Notes: generated from the letters alone by a model not told the origin. Shown: positions 10,114 to 19,905, counted from the stretch's first letter. The stretch: 64,000 bases of DNA from Bathymodiolus brooksi (GCA_963680875.1 OY804589.1:33354952-33418951), one strand, 5' to 3'. Translations and numbers: made by a program.

Positions 10114-10704
10114 TTGAACTCTAATATCCAACCCGAAGACAAACTTAGTGAGCTAAAATGTGACAATAGTAAAATACAGGTAAATCGGCCCGCCACTCTT
10201 TGTTCTCAGAACAACAATATGCAACCGGATCAGAATACTGAACAAATGAGTGAAAAAAAGGGAATGCAGTCTGATCTTTTGGCAAGTGGAAAAGCAATTA
10301 AAACATTTGACAATGAACCAAGTGAGCAAAGCATAAAAATTGACCGATCACTAACTATTGGGAAATTAGGAATATTTTCATTGTTAAGACTGGAATTGAA
10401 ACTAATGAACACGCCGGTAAAGGCGGCTGGAGACACAGCAGCTGAAGTTTCAATCATATCAGACAAGCTATATAACAAACTGAAAACAAAACCACCAACA
10501 TTATGACATGCAGTAGTGAATACGGCAGGAAGAGGGATGAAAATTGATACTTTTATTGTGGAACCAGTGAACATTCAAATAGGTTCAAAATTTTATAAGA
10601 CAGAGCTCTATGTTGCCCTAATAGGTGACGACATGTTACTTGGACTAAATTTTATGGTTACTTATAATGTAACAGTGGACATGGGGCGATCAAAATTCAT
10701 ATAA
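10114..10704 (+). pseudogene. pol: Gypsy-type aspartic protease
   Basis: The frame at 10114-10506 ends with the protease core: 'DTAAEVSIISDKLYNKL' corresponds to the catalytic D-T/S-G loop, but here the Gly is Ala. After one in-frame stop (about 10504), the second half contains 'ALIGDDMLLGLNFM', the hydrophobic-hydrophobic-Gly 'iLG.df' signature near the C-terminus. The enzyme would process Gag-Pol. The loss of the catalytic Gly and the stop make it inactive. Confidence 0.75.
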
Positions 10705-10719
10705 ATTGGTGGTAACGAA

Positions 10720-11025
10720 TTCCACTTGAATTCAGACAAAAACTCCATTGTCCCAGTAGTAGCGAGGGTATCAATTCCCCAGAGGACAGCAATCCCACCA
10801 AATACAGTAGTGCATGTCAACGGACAATTAGACACAAAAATGGAAAATTACATAATAGAACAATGTAATTACGACTTGCCTGTTTTGGTGTCATATTATA
10901 AAGATCAAGACCAATCTAGGTTATGCTTAGCGAACACCACAGACCGTTCATTTACAATGAAAAGGGATACAATCGTTGCCATAGCAGAAACGGTCACAGA
11001 GATACAACCAGAAGTGGAAGTTTAA
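10720..11025 (+). pseudogene. pol: Protease-RT connecting region of Gypsy pol
   Basis: About 99 codons with 'ARVSIPQRTAIPPNTVV' and 'LCLANTTDRSFTMKRDTIVA'. This is the beta-rich linker commonly found between protease and RT in Gypsy-type Pol proteins. It ends in a stop at 11025. Confidence 0.6.
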
Positions 11026-11089
11026 ACAGTCCGAACTACTACAGAAGATAAGATTCAAGAGGAATTGCCAGAAAAAGTGGAAACATTAT

Positions 11090-11396
11090 GACAAAATTCA
11101 AGTGAATACTTGAACCAGGATGAGAGAGTACAGTTGAGACAGTTGTTACATAATTATAGGGACATTTTTTCTAAAGATGAATTTGACATTGGACAATTTC
11201 AAGGGTTGGAACATACAATAGACACTGGTGAGTGGTGAGGCACAACCAATCAAACAGAGGATGCGACGTACCCCATACATTTTGAGAACGAAGAAAAAAA
11301 ACAACTGATGAAAATGCTACAGGCAGGAGTGATAGAACCAAGTATTTCAGAATGGGCGTCTCCGCCTATGTTAATCCGGAAATCAGATGGTAAAGT
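11090..11396 (+). pseudogene. pol: Gypsy reverse transcriptase, N-terminal fragment
   Basis: After 'LRQLLHNYRDIFS' comes 'QPIKQRMRRTP' (in a shifted frame near 11240-11275), and then 'GVIEPSISEWASPPMLIRKS', the well-known start of the RT fingers domain. The palm with the YxDD catalytic motif is missing: the fragment stops at the second MITE, and no continuation was recognised beyond it. At least one frameshift and one stop occur. Confidence 0.75.
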
Positions 11397-11680
11397 AGGG
11401 ACCGACCATTTAACTTGCAGGGGGGGGGTTATGGTTTTTTGTTTCGTTCAGAAAATTTTCTTCGGACAACACCAGTTGGAATATTAATTTTTTTGTCGCG
11501 CAAAGTGCGAAATTTTTGGCCAGATTGTAACATTAGGTTATATGACAAAAACTCTGAATCAGATTTCCTTTCTCCTCCACCAAAATCAGAATATTATTTT
11601 CAGCAACATTGGGAATCAGAATATTTTTTTTAGAAAAAAAACATATCCGCCCCCCTGGAAGTTAAATGGCCCGTCCCTTA
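11397..11680 (-). mobile_element. MITE, full-length copy
   Basis: About 284 bp bounded by 28-30-bp inverted ends ('gaccgaccatttaacttgc' on the left, 'gttaaatggcccgtccctta' on the right) next to TA. It is the same family as 8520-8704 in the opposite orientation and retains internal sequence lost from that copy. The overlapping 145-codon plus frame is not a gene. Confidence 0.7.
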
Positions 11681-11736
11681 TATTCTGGACACGGCCACTC
11701 GAAAAGGGAGAAACAAAAAAGTTAGACCCGCCGCCA

Positions 11737-11880
11737 ATCTTTAGTTTTTTTTGTGTAGGTTTTGTAGATCGTTGTTTGTCCTTTTGTCTTTTTTTCTTTT
11801 GGCCATTGTGTTGTCTGTCCTTCTTCGATTTACGGATTCTGATTACCTCCCTTTGGTATCTACAAACTCTTCTTCCGCTT
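11737..11880 (-). repeat. Diverged copy of intron beside the candidate exon
   Basis: 'tgtctgtccttcttcgattt' and 'cggattctgattacc' match, with divergence, 12403-12505 and 14485-14620. This makes a third remnant of an older local duplication at the left edge of the array. 11681-11736 is unassigned. Confidence 0.5.
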
Positions 11881-12115
11881 AAATATATATTCGATTGGTC
11901 TTTACTCATGTTATTTATATTTATATACGAATCCTGGTCTCGAAAAACGATTTCCATTTTCTGTACCCTAAGATTGTAACGCCAACGGATTCAACAATAC
12001 TTGCATTTACAGAGGGTAGTAAGTGTATACGTAGAATATTATCAGGTACGCTATTGATTTGAAGTTCTCTTAGGAGAGTCAAAGAAATGCAAATGCTATG
12101 TTATTGGAGGCTTAC

Positions 12116-12400
12116 CACCAGGTTTGTAACAAGGGTAACCCGACGGGTGTCAAAAGTGGAGCATGAAGTGTTCACACTTCTGTAGTAGGTGAGAACACCC
12201 CCATTTTTAGTGGTGTTTATCTTGTTCATGTACAATAACATATCGTCATTTTGTAGATCCGTGTTGTGCTTAAAAGGGTGTTCGTATTGTTTTGCAATAA
12301 CGACAGGTGTCACTAGTGGAGCAGGAACTACATACCCTTCTGTGGCATCCGAGTCCCCCCTCATTTTTATTTGGGTTCGTGTCGCTCAAATTTGTATTAT
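12116..12400 (-). pseudogene. Candidate internal exon of unrecognised gene, copy 1 (stop-containing)
   Basis: On the minus strand an AG acceptor (ttccacag before 12400) and a strong donor (GTAAGC, 12115-12110) bound 285 bp, exactly 95 codons in phase 0. The translation includes 'GYVVPAPLVTPVVI' and 'NDDMLLYMNKINTTKNGG'. Copy 1 carries a TGA at its fifth codon and lacks 12 bp present in the others, so it is probably dead. The protein is not recognised. Confidence 0.45.
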
Positions 12401-12740
12401 CTGTGGAATTTAGTCGTCCATCATTATCGTTGTGATCTTTTTGCCTATTTTTTGTATGTCTTTCTTCGAACTACGGATTCTGATTACCCCTATGATATCT
12501 TCAAACTTTCAATTGACAATAGCAGGGTTCTTTGATAGTTACATTTGTATGCATTGAACCCTGTTATATTACGATACGATTTTGAATATGTGTTTTTATC
12601 AATCCGGAAAGGATATCAACTTCGCCATTTATGGTTGCCTATTTTCTTCAAAATCCTCTTCGGTGTCACATTTTATTTTAATTTTAAGTGACCAACTTAT
12701 GGACACGTGTTGGCAATATTTGTGACGTTTATCTAACAAG

Positions 12741-13252
12741 ACATGTAACTTAATTATGTCAACTATGTCAAGGTCGCCTGTTTTATTGTATTTTTTGGTA
12801 ACAAACCACGTGACTTAATTCTGTCAACTAAGTCAAACTCGCCTGTTTTATTGTATTTGCCAGGTATCAAACCACGTGACTTAATTTTGTCAACTATGTC
12901 AAGGTCGCCTGTTTTATTGTATTTTTTGGTAACAAACCACGTGACTTAATTCTGTCAACTAAGTCAAACTCGCCTGTTTTATTGTATTTGCCAGGTATCA
13001 AACCACATGACTTAATTTTGTCAACTATGTCAAGGTCGCCTGTTTTATTGAATTTTTTGGTAACAAACCACGTAACTTAATTCTGTCAACTAAGTCAAAC
13101 TCGCCTGTTTTATTGTATTTGCCAGGTATCAAACCACGTGACTTAATTCTGTCAACTATGTCAAGGTCGCCTGTTTTATTGTATTTTTTGGTAACAAACC
13201 ACGTAACTTAATTTTGTCAACTATGTCAAGGTCGCCTGTTTTCCTGTATTTG
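12741..13252. repeat. 65/66-bp minisatellite with CACGTG boxes, eight monomers
   Basis: Monomers start near 12741, 12805, 12871, 12936, 13002, 13067, 13133 and 13199. Two types alternate ('caaggtcgcctg' and 'caaactcgcctg'), giving 131-bp dimers. Four monomers carry the palindrome cacgtg; others are mutated to cacatg or cacgta. Confidence 0.85.
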
Positions 13253-14369
13253 TTGTAGTTGATTATTGTGTTGACTATATATATGTCAAGCATTAAAACC
13301 ATACACAGCCGTCATATGTATCAAGCGTGACGGTACAGCTATCTTATAAAATGTATTAAGATATAAGTGTGAAGCTGTAGAAGAAAAGAGCTACAGAAGA
13401 CATGTTCATCTGATACAAAGATTCCCGGACTTGTGAAAAAATATGATCATATTCTTATACATGAAAACATGGATATCTTCACTAGGTGAATAAACATCAT
13501 AAAACGTGGGAAAATATAGCGATAGTAAAACCTATATGACGAATCTGTAAACCAACTGTACCATTTATTGGGACATACGAAAGGAACGGACAACAATGTA
13601 AAGCAAAATTGTTTATGACACATATAATCTTTATCAGCAAAATACTAGTAGTGTAAAACAGGAAAGCTCTCTCTTGTTATCGATGGTGGTTCGAAACGTA
13701 TTCGAGAAAAGACAAAAGTGTTCTAGATTTCTTATAAATTTTACACCTATTTTGATTAATTAATAGGGTTACACCCTAATACTTATTTAGATTTTCATTT
13801 TTAATTTAGGTCTACCTGTATCAGTCATAGATGCCCTTGGTTGTGATGTTTGGACGTTTGAGTTTTCAGCCTTTTGGAGTTTTCTTCCCAATTATATTGC
13901 AATTAAGCGCAACTGAACAAATTCATTAAAGAAATGTAAATCTGGTGCACTTAATCAATATCAGCTTCAGAATATTTGATGTTTTTTTATAATAAAAACG
14001 TAGGTATCTAAATTAGTGCACACGACGCGTTACTGGAATAATCCCTATTAGGTACGCTCAACGTCGACAGAACGGAAAGTCAAACAACTCAAAAATATCT
14101 AGGAGCAAAAAACCAAAGGGCTCGAACAAGACAGCAAAAATTGTCTCATGTCACTCGGAATAATGCATTGCATATAAAATAAACACGGACTGGGTGCAGT
14201 GGAGAGGAGCTGTGGCAATGGCTATAAATCCCTTCTCGACTTTACAAAGTGGGGCACTACGTTTTTGTCCCCTTCTAAAACAACGTTTTTTGGCAAATAA
14301 ATTTCAGATAAAGATGAAATCTTGTCATGTTTGTTATTTTGCTTGCAAGTTTTAAAAACTTGACAACCT

Positions 14370-14500
14370 CACGCACACACACTGTACGATCCATTCCTAT
14401 ACCTCTGTGTTACACTAGTGGAGCAGGTACTGCTTACACTTCCGGAACACATCAGTTACCCCCACCCGGTTTTCAGTAGTGTTCGTGTTGCTTGATCTTT
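14370..14500 (-). pseudogene. Degenerate paralogue of the candidate exon
   Basis: 'cctgctccactagtg' and flanking sequence on the minus strand align with the exon at 12116-12400, but the frame is interrupted. The flanking intron matches as well (14485-14620). An older duplication predating the 10.4-kb tandem array is implied. Equivalent copies lie near 24.83-24.96, 35.28-35.41 and 45.74-45.87 kb. Confidence 0.5.
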
Positions 14501-14709
14501 AGTTTTCTGTGTATTCATTTGTCGACTCTTGTTTGTTGGTTTTTTTTTATAATTTTTTTGCCCAATGTATTGTCTGTCCTTCGATTTACTGCATTGTATT
14601 ACCCTTTTCGCATCTTTAATATGATCCAGACCAATTATATGAATAGGACTTATTTATTTCTTTAAAACACAAATCATTAGAAAATGATCGTATAGGTTCT
14701 GCTATGATT

Positions 14710-16416
14710 CTATTGTCCTCTTGAAACATCAAACAGAAAAGCAATATCTCTCATATTTACAACTAGTAACTTATTAGTTGATCTTTCATAATCAAGTACA
14801 ATTGGTTTCACTAGACCATCTTTAGAAGACAATAGTTGTCTATGACGTTGTCCATCAGGGGAGATAACCACGACATTGATAGAATCACGACCGGCGACAT
14901 ACAGGTTTCCATCATTGTCTACGGAGATACCAAGTGGACATTTTAAAACACGTTCATCTTTGAATTTCCATTGTATTGTACCTTGTAGATCACAGCATGT
15001 CACGGTATGTGTGTTCCAGTTTGTGTAGTACAGTTTGTCTCCAAATGTGGCTATGTAATTAACGTTAGACATCTCTCTTTCGATATCACCCACGGATTTA
15101 TCACTGAGGTTTAACATCTTTAGTCCATTACTCCATGCACAGTAATAAATTGTTCTACCTCTAATCGCCATGCCACCAATGCGAGTATCCATGGAGATAG
15201 TTGTCATGACTTTCTTACTTTCTATGTTTATTATAGCTATGCATCTTTTATCTCCAATTCCAGATGATACAGCAAGGCTATTTTCCTCTTTTATATAAAG
15301 TGTATCATAGGTGTAGGATCCTATTTGATCTTGCCCAATTTGGAATAGTTCTACTCCTTCTTTATTGAAAAATTGTACAATATGTTTTTCGTAGCAGGAA
15401 CATACCATTCTACCATCTGGAAGTAAAGAACATCCTGTGATATCATTTACCTTTGTTTTAACCTTTTGTGTCAGATTCAGGTGTATATTTTCAACTGACA
15501 TAGGTGGTAGGTCAGCTACCATTATCTGGGCTTGTTTGTCCTTTTTTCTAGCTAAGGTTAACTCACGAGGCTTTGATTCAACAACTACTTCTCCAAAGCT
15601 TTGAATGCTGGTGGTTAAGTTCTTCAGACTCATATCTATATTGCATGATATCTTGGTTTGTTTAAGACTGTCGCTGTTCACTAGAGCATGTAAACACGTG
15701 TCTTGGGCTTCTACATCACTCCCTATTTCCTTCAAGGCCAGAAATGTTTGCAGGTCTGATGCATACTGTTTTATATTGACCATGTTTGTCTTGTATTCAC
15801 TCAGTTCTTTCTGTTTCTCATCTAAAGATGCCATTAATTCACTTGTTTGACTGGTTACTATGGTTACAGCTTCAGTCAATTCATTTAGCAGATCTTCTTG
15901 TAACTTGTCAAGATGATTATTGATTTTTTTCCTTAGTTCCCGTATTTCATTCCCAATTATTCTTTTCTGTTCTGTAACAGTACCTGCGTTGTTCTCTCTG
16001 TTTTGTCGAATTTTGTGGATATTTTCCATCATTTCGTCTATTAATTGTTCTGTTTCATTGAATTCATGTGACGTCTTCACGTTTTTAACTATATTTTCAA
16101 GAATAGTTAAACCTTTGCATTCGCTATGATTTTCAAAGATACAAATTTTGCAACAGGGGAACCCATGTTCCTTACAGTATAACTGAAACCTTTCATTGTG
16201 CTTGTTGCAGAACTCTCTAATTTCTAAAACGAACGACGGCAACGCTTGGTATTCAGAAATAGGCATGGTGTTATGGTTTCGGGAGGCGTTCGAAAAACTA
16301 TGATGCTGTGTGCAGTCTATGCATAATCCTTGATCGCATTCTGGACACCACACTTCTGATGGCTTAGAAATATGGCGGACATCACATATACCACAGCTAG
16401 ATGGAGAACTCGTCAT
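14710..16416 (-). CDS. B-box/coiled-coil/NHL-like propeller protein (TRIM-like), copy 1
   Basis: 568 codons, uninterrupted. B-box 1 ligands are C8, C11, C24, C27, C32, C35, H38/H39 and H48; B-box 2 ligands are C70, H73, C81, H84, C89, C92, H97 and C100. There is no RING ahead of them. A predicted coiled coil spans about 105-260, a linker about 260-320, and beta-propeller blades about 320-565 (repeats such as 'GISVDNDGNLYV'). Related TRIM proteins dimerise through the coil and bind ligands or RNA with the propeller; in molluscs this expanded group is suspected of innate-immune roles. Without RING, ubiquitin-ligase activity is doubtful. The ATG is supported by a 3' splice site 12 bases upstream (AG at 16430-16429); AATAAA lies at 14658-14653. 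Copy 1 differs from copies 2-4 at residues 412, 414, 428-430, 446, 453, 466, 468, 484, 508, 524, 537 and 555. Confidence 0.9.
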   Translation of the reverse strand: MTSSPSSCGICDVRHISKPSEVWCPECDQGLCIDCTQHHSFSNASRNHNTMPISEYQALPSFVLEIREFCNKHNERFQLYCKEHGFPCCKICIFENHSECKGLTILENIVKNVKTSHEFNETEQLIDEMMENIHKIRQNRENNAGTVTEQKRIIGNEIRELRKKINNHLDKLQEDLLNELTEAVTIVTSQTSELMASLDEKQKELSEYKTNMVNIKQYASDLQTFLALKEIGSDVEAQDTCLHALVNSDSLKQTKISCNIDMSLKNLTTSIQSFGEVVVESKPRELTLARKKDKQAQIMVADLPPMSVENIHLNLTQKVKTKVNDITGCSLLPDGRMVCSCYEKHIVQFFNKEGVELFQIGQDQIGSYTYDTLYIKEENSLAVSSGIGDKRCIAIINIESKKVMTTISMDTRIGGMAIRGRTIYYCAWSNGLKMLNLSDKSVGDIEREMSNVNYIATFGDKLYYTNWNTHTVTCCDLQGTIQWKFKDERVLKCPLGISVDNDGNLYVAGRDSINVVVISPDGQRHRQLLSSKDGLVKPIVLDYERSTNKLLVVNMRDIAFLFDVSRGQ

Positions 16417-16844
16417 AATGTTGATATCCTGAAATATATTGTAAATTGTTCAAATTCAAATTTAAAGCTTTACGTGTAACCTCCATTCTATGCAAACAAA
16501 CACTAAAATTAATTGATTCAAATCAGATTTTCTGTTTGCAGATATTTTTTTTAAATTGAAATTTGAAATTGGATTTTCCCAGTGAAATCTGGTTTAATTT
16601 TGGTTCAGTTGATACCGAGGATAAGATATAAATGCTTACGACGTACACCAAGTGATTGCAAATATATACTATGACGCTGACACCAACATTAACTTATGTG
16701 AGAAAATGTTAACCTTTCTTATATGAATTATTACAAAAATATATTTATAAACATAAACAAGGTTATTTACAAATGTTCACCACATATAAAGATAACCTTT
16801 ACAAATATTTAAACATCAAAGTTTATTATAGATTAAATGTATTT

Positions 16845-17098
16845 GATTTGATTTATTGTGTTTAACGCCATGTTCAGCAATATTTCAGCTATATCATGGC
16901 GACCAGTTTTAGTGGTGGAGGAAGCCGGAGTACCCGGAGAGAACCACTGACCATGGGTAAGCAACCGGTAAACTTTATAACTTGCAGCTGCGTGTCGAGT
17001 GCACTCTTTTGTAATTTACAAATCCGGGTGTGAAACCACGCCGTATTGGTGATAGGCAGGTAATCCAACTACCTAACTCATTGAGCCACCCGGGTCCT
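16845..17098 (-). repeat. tRNA-derived SINE in intron 1, copy 1
   Basis: Full-length SINE in the same orientation as the host gene, head 'gggtggctcaatgagttagg', 3' end 'ggcgttaaacac'. It lies within the predicted 5' UTR intron (16429-19960). Confidence 0.75.
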
Positions 17099-17237
17099 AT
17101 TAAATGTATTTTGATATAATATCTGTACTAGTTTACATATAGAGGGAAATGTTTTGAATGGCGGTTTAAAGTTCACAAAATATAACAAAAGAATAATATG
17201 AAAGTTCGATATGCCTGAACCACATCGATGTTTAAAT

Positions 17238-17547
17238 CAGTTAGTTAGCCTGCCCGTCTCGAGTGCGGTAGATCATGGTTCGAGTCCCGGTTGGGTCAAA
17301 CCAAAGACTGTTTCACCGCTCAGCATGCAGTTTCAATGAGGATGAGTATTTGGCTGAGAATCCGGAATATGTGTTCGATTGTAGCAGCATGTCTGCAAGC
17401 CGAATGTTGTTTCAGCGGGCTAACACTATAAAACTCCATTATATATGTTTGCATGTAGAAAGGATCGAAGTGCAAATTGCTCCCGCCATATGATATAGCT
17501 GTGAAAATAGCTCATTTGGAGTAAAGCAACATTTACTCGCTCAATAT
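17238..17547 (+). repeat. tRNA-headed SINE, second family, copy 1
   Basis: B box 'ggttcgagtcccg' at about 17278-17290, then a body with 'ttgtttcagcgggctaacac' and the end 'tttactcgctcaat'. This is the same family as the scraps at 37-200 and 600-830. A chance 72-codon frame spans it. Confidence 0.65.
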
Positions 17548-17763
17548 GCCTGAAATAAGGTCAATGTTAAAACCCGGACTGGACCTTGTCTCTGATTCTG
17601 TGTTTTACGTGCAGGGAACGTAGGACGCTCCAAACATGGAACTCACTATGGTTCACGCTCAGTTGTCTTCTATTATAACTTATAGAGAGGGTATCCTTTA
17701 TCTGCCACTTGATTAATATGATGAGTACCTCTGTGTGTCGAGCCATGCTGGGAACCGTAACCA

Positions 17764-17943
17764 GTCAAATTTCGCATAAACATTACAAATGACCCAAAAT
17801 GTCAATGTCGTGCACCTTTCGAAGACTCAATTCATTATCTAATGGAATGTCCATTATACCAAAGCGAAAGAGATTGTCCTTTTAGAAGCTTAAGAGAAAC
17901 CAAAAAATTTATAGAAACATTACTTTTGGAAACGATGAAATAA
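17764..17943 (+). pseudogene. LINE C-terminal zinc-knuckle fragment, copy 1
   Basis: 60-codon frame ending at TAA 17941-17943 with 'CQCRAPFEDSIHYLMECPLY'. The C-x-C...H-x3-4-C arrangement followed by 'PLY' is typical of the C-terminal knuckle of CR1/Jockey-type ORF2 proteins. It is 5'-truncated and antisense to the host gene's intron. Confidence 0.65.
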
Positions 17944-18620
17944 ATATAAATGAAAATTCTATGATCTTCAATAAAGTTCGAGCATATATTCTAGACAAAC
18001 AAAAAGATTTTAATCAGTGGTCGTTCATCTGGTCTACATCAACATCAACTTATTTCCCATGTTTCGCTATATTATGTAATTATTATTTATATTTTTGCAT
18101 GTGCTATTTTTGCTGACATTATTATATGTGTATTATTTGTAGGGAGAGGACAGTTCATAAGTTGTGATAACTTTTTGTCCAATCCCATTGCTGTTTTATT
18201 TGCAATAAAATAATATTAAACTACAAAAACCAGTCAAATACACTGATATTTCAAAAATTGTAAAATGAATGTTGTATTTCTTATATATATATAAAAAGAA
18301 GGAAGGACTAGCTCATCATTTCAGGTGATAATATCTTAAACATTTTTCAGTAGCTGTACCAGTCTTACAATCATTACCATTCGATGCAGAGAAGTGTTGG
18401 GGAAAAAGTCCACCCAAAGTTAAAAAAAAACCTATCTGTTGGCACTGGCACAGTTGTCTATAACATTATAATACACATATATATCTCCATCTATATGGTA
18501 AATTGATATATCAATATTAACGTGCAGCAAAAATTGATGTTTATATATAAAAATCTCCATCGAGAGTGAGGGAAATGTTGCCTCGAACCCAATTTTCAGA
18601 GTTCTAATATAGTATTATTA

Positions 18621-18741
18621 GTGATGTTTTTCATATTGGCCTAGTTATAGGTTCGAGGCCTGCTGTATTGGCCTGAGGCGCAGACGAACGCCAATACAGC
18701 AGACCGAGGACCTATAACTAGGCCAATATGAAAAACATCAC
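18621..18741. repeat. Long hairpin element I, copy 1
   Basis: 52-nt arms (18621-18672 and 18690-18741) pair with about four mismatches around a 17-nt loop; outer ends 'gtgatgtttttcatattgg' and its complement. It is followed by short 'ccgtattggactgg' direct and inverted motifs to about 18905. This is probably a foldback/MITE-type relic. Confidence 0.8.
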
Positions 18742-19656
18742 GTAATGATACCTTTATTAATTAACCAGTCCAATATCTCTCGGGATTTTTCCTTGCAATT
18801 GTCGAAATGTCTAGCGGATTCCGATCTAGTTGTTATTGGACTGACTGGAATAGGGCCAATACGGAAAATATCCGTATTGGACTGGTTTTTGCCGTATTGG
18901 CCCAATGAAAGTTTTTATATTGCATTGACAGATTTGATCATATAAAGGCTAATAAATCAAAGTTAATTAATAATTGTTAATATTGTGGTTATCACCACTC
19001 TGTATTGCACATCAATGTATACTTTATACTACATTAAAATAAATGAATAAATGAATGAATGAATGAATGAATATTTGTGCATAGATGGAGGAAGTAATTA
19101 ATCTCATATTCTATATGTGTTAAATCCTGCCTGATTTGGTCCTGCAATCAGACTTCAGTCTGGGTCCAACCTCAAGTCCCCTCCAGTATTCAGAGTGTAC
19201 TTTTTTTTATACAACTACAGTTTTAAGTATTGGTATTTAGCATATTAAATACAAACAGGCAATGCATAATTTTGTTGTTGTTGGTCTTATTAAAAAGGGG
19301 CTGTGTATTTAAAACATCGCTGTTCATCCTAGTAAAAATTCATATGACATGTTTGAAGATACCACATGGAGAAAACAACAGCCGTTAATAGAAAAACAGA
19401 CAATGGTGAATACAATGGCAAAAGGAAAAGGACAAAATGACAAACACTGTCAAATAATGTCTTCTGATGAATAAACTCAAATTCAGAAAATGGCGGATGA
19501 GGAAGTTAAATGGTCACGATATTTTTATTTTGTCACGATTATAATCAATACTGACACGTGATTTTCCTAATAATAGACTTAGTGATCTCTAAATTCAGCG
19601 CTTGAACCAATTCAATATTTATATACTTGTAAATTAAACTCAAAATTATTATGTAG

Positions 19657-19905
19657 CTAATTATTTTTAAAGTGTTTTTTTTTTTTTAGAAAGAACGTAA
19701 ACGGAATCGTCAAAGGAACTAGCGGCTCACTTGAGCTTATAGCTGCGGAACCGTAGCCCTTATGGTCCTTGGCCAGTTTTCTGATATTTGCGAACCGTAG
19801 GGCTACGGATTTCACCCTATCAAAAACTTTCGAAACTGCGCGGTGAAAATCTTGCGCCGCTTTTTTGTAAATTTTTGTCATGAAATCGGGTGCGAGAACG
19901 ATCAA
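19657..19905. other. GC-richer stretch with short inverted repeat, no gene assigned
   Basis: Contains 'ccgtagccct' and its complement 'agggctacgg' about 50 bp apart, next to a poly-T run. The 82-codon minus-strand frame has no recognisable domain and begins inside the predicted intron; I do not call it a gene. Confidence 0.35.

Noticed and set aside
11542..11979. 145-codon plus-strand frame rich in Phe/Leu
   Set aside because: Runs through a MITE and T-rich DNA and ends at the unit boundary; a composition artefact.
14710..15195. Diversity-generating retroelement acting on the propeller
   Set aside because: Changes are not confined to adenines, there is no template repeat, and nearby RT fragments are LINE tails. 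Selection plus gene conversion explains the pattern better.
15605..16129. Plus-strand frames of 81 and 69 codons opposite the TRIM-like CDS (and in copies 2-4)
   Set aside because: Antisense shadows of a real coding region, preserved only because the units are near-identical.
17238..17310. A genuine tRNA gene at the 'ggttcgagtcccg' B box
   Set aside because: No complete cloverleaf or acceptor stem could be drawn, and the stretch continues into a dispersed SINE body.
18745..18945. 66-codon plus-strand frame after hairpin I
   Set aside because: Lies in repeated 'ccgtattggactgg' motifs; no domain recognised and no start context or splice support.
19493..19570. Short frame with a good-looking start (aaaatggcggatgaggaag)
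   Set aside because: Stops after about two dozen codons with no donor site that I could support. It is noted only because it is kept in all units.
19657..19905. 82-codon minus-strand frame (MIVLAPDFMTK...)
   Set aside because: Falls within the predicted 5' UTR intron, ends in a poly-T-encoded lysine run, and has no recognisable domain.
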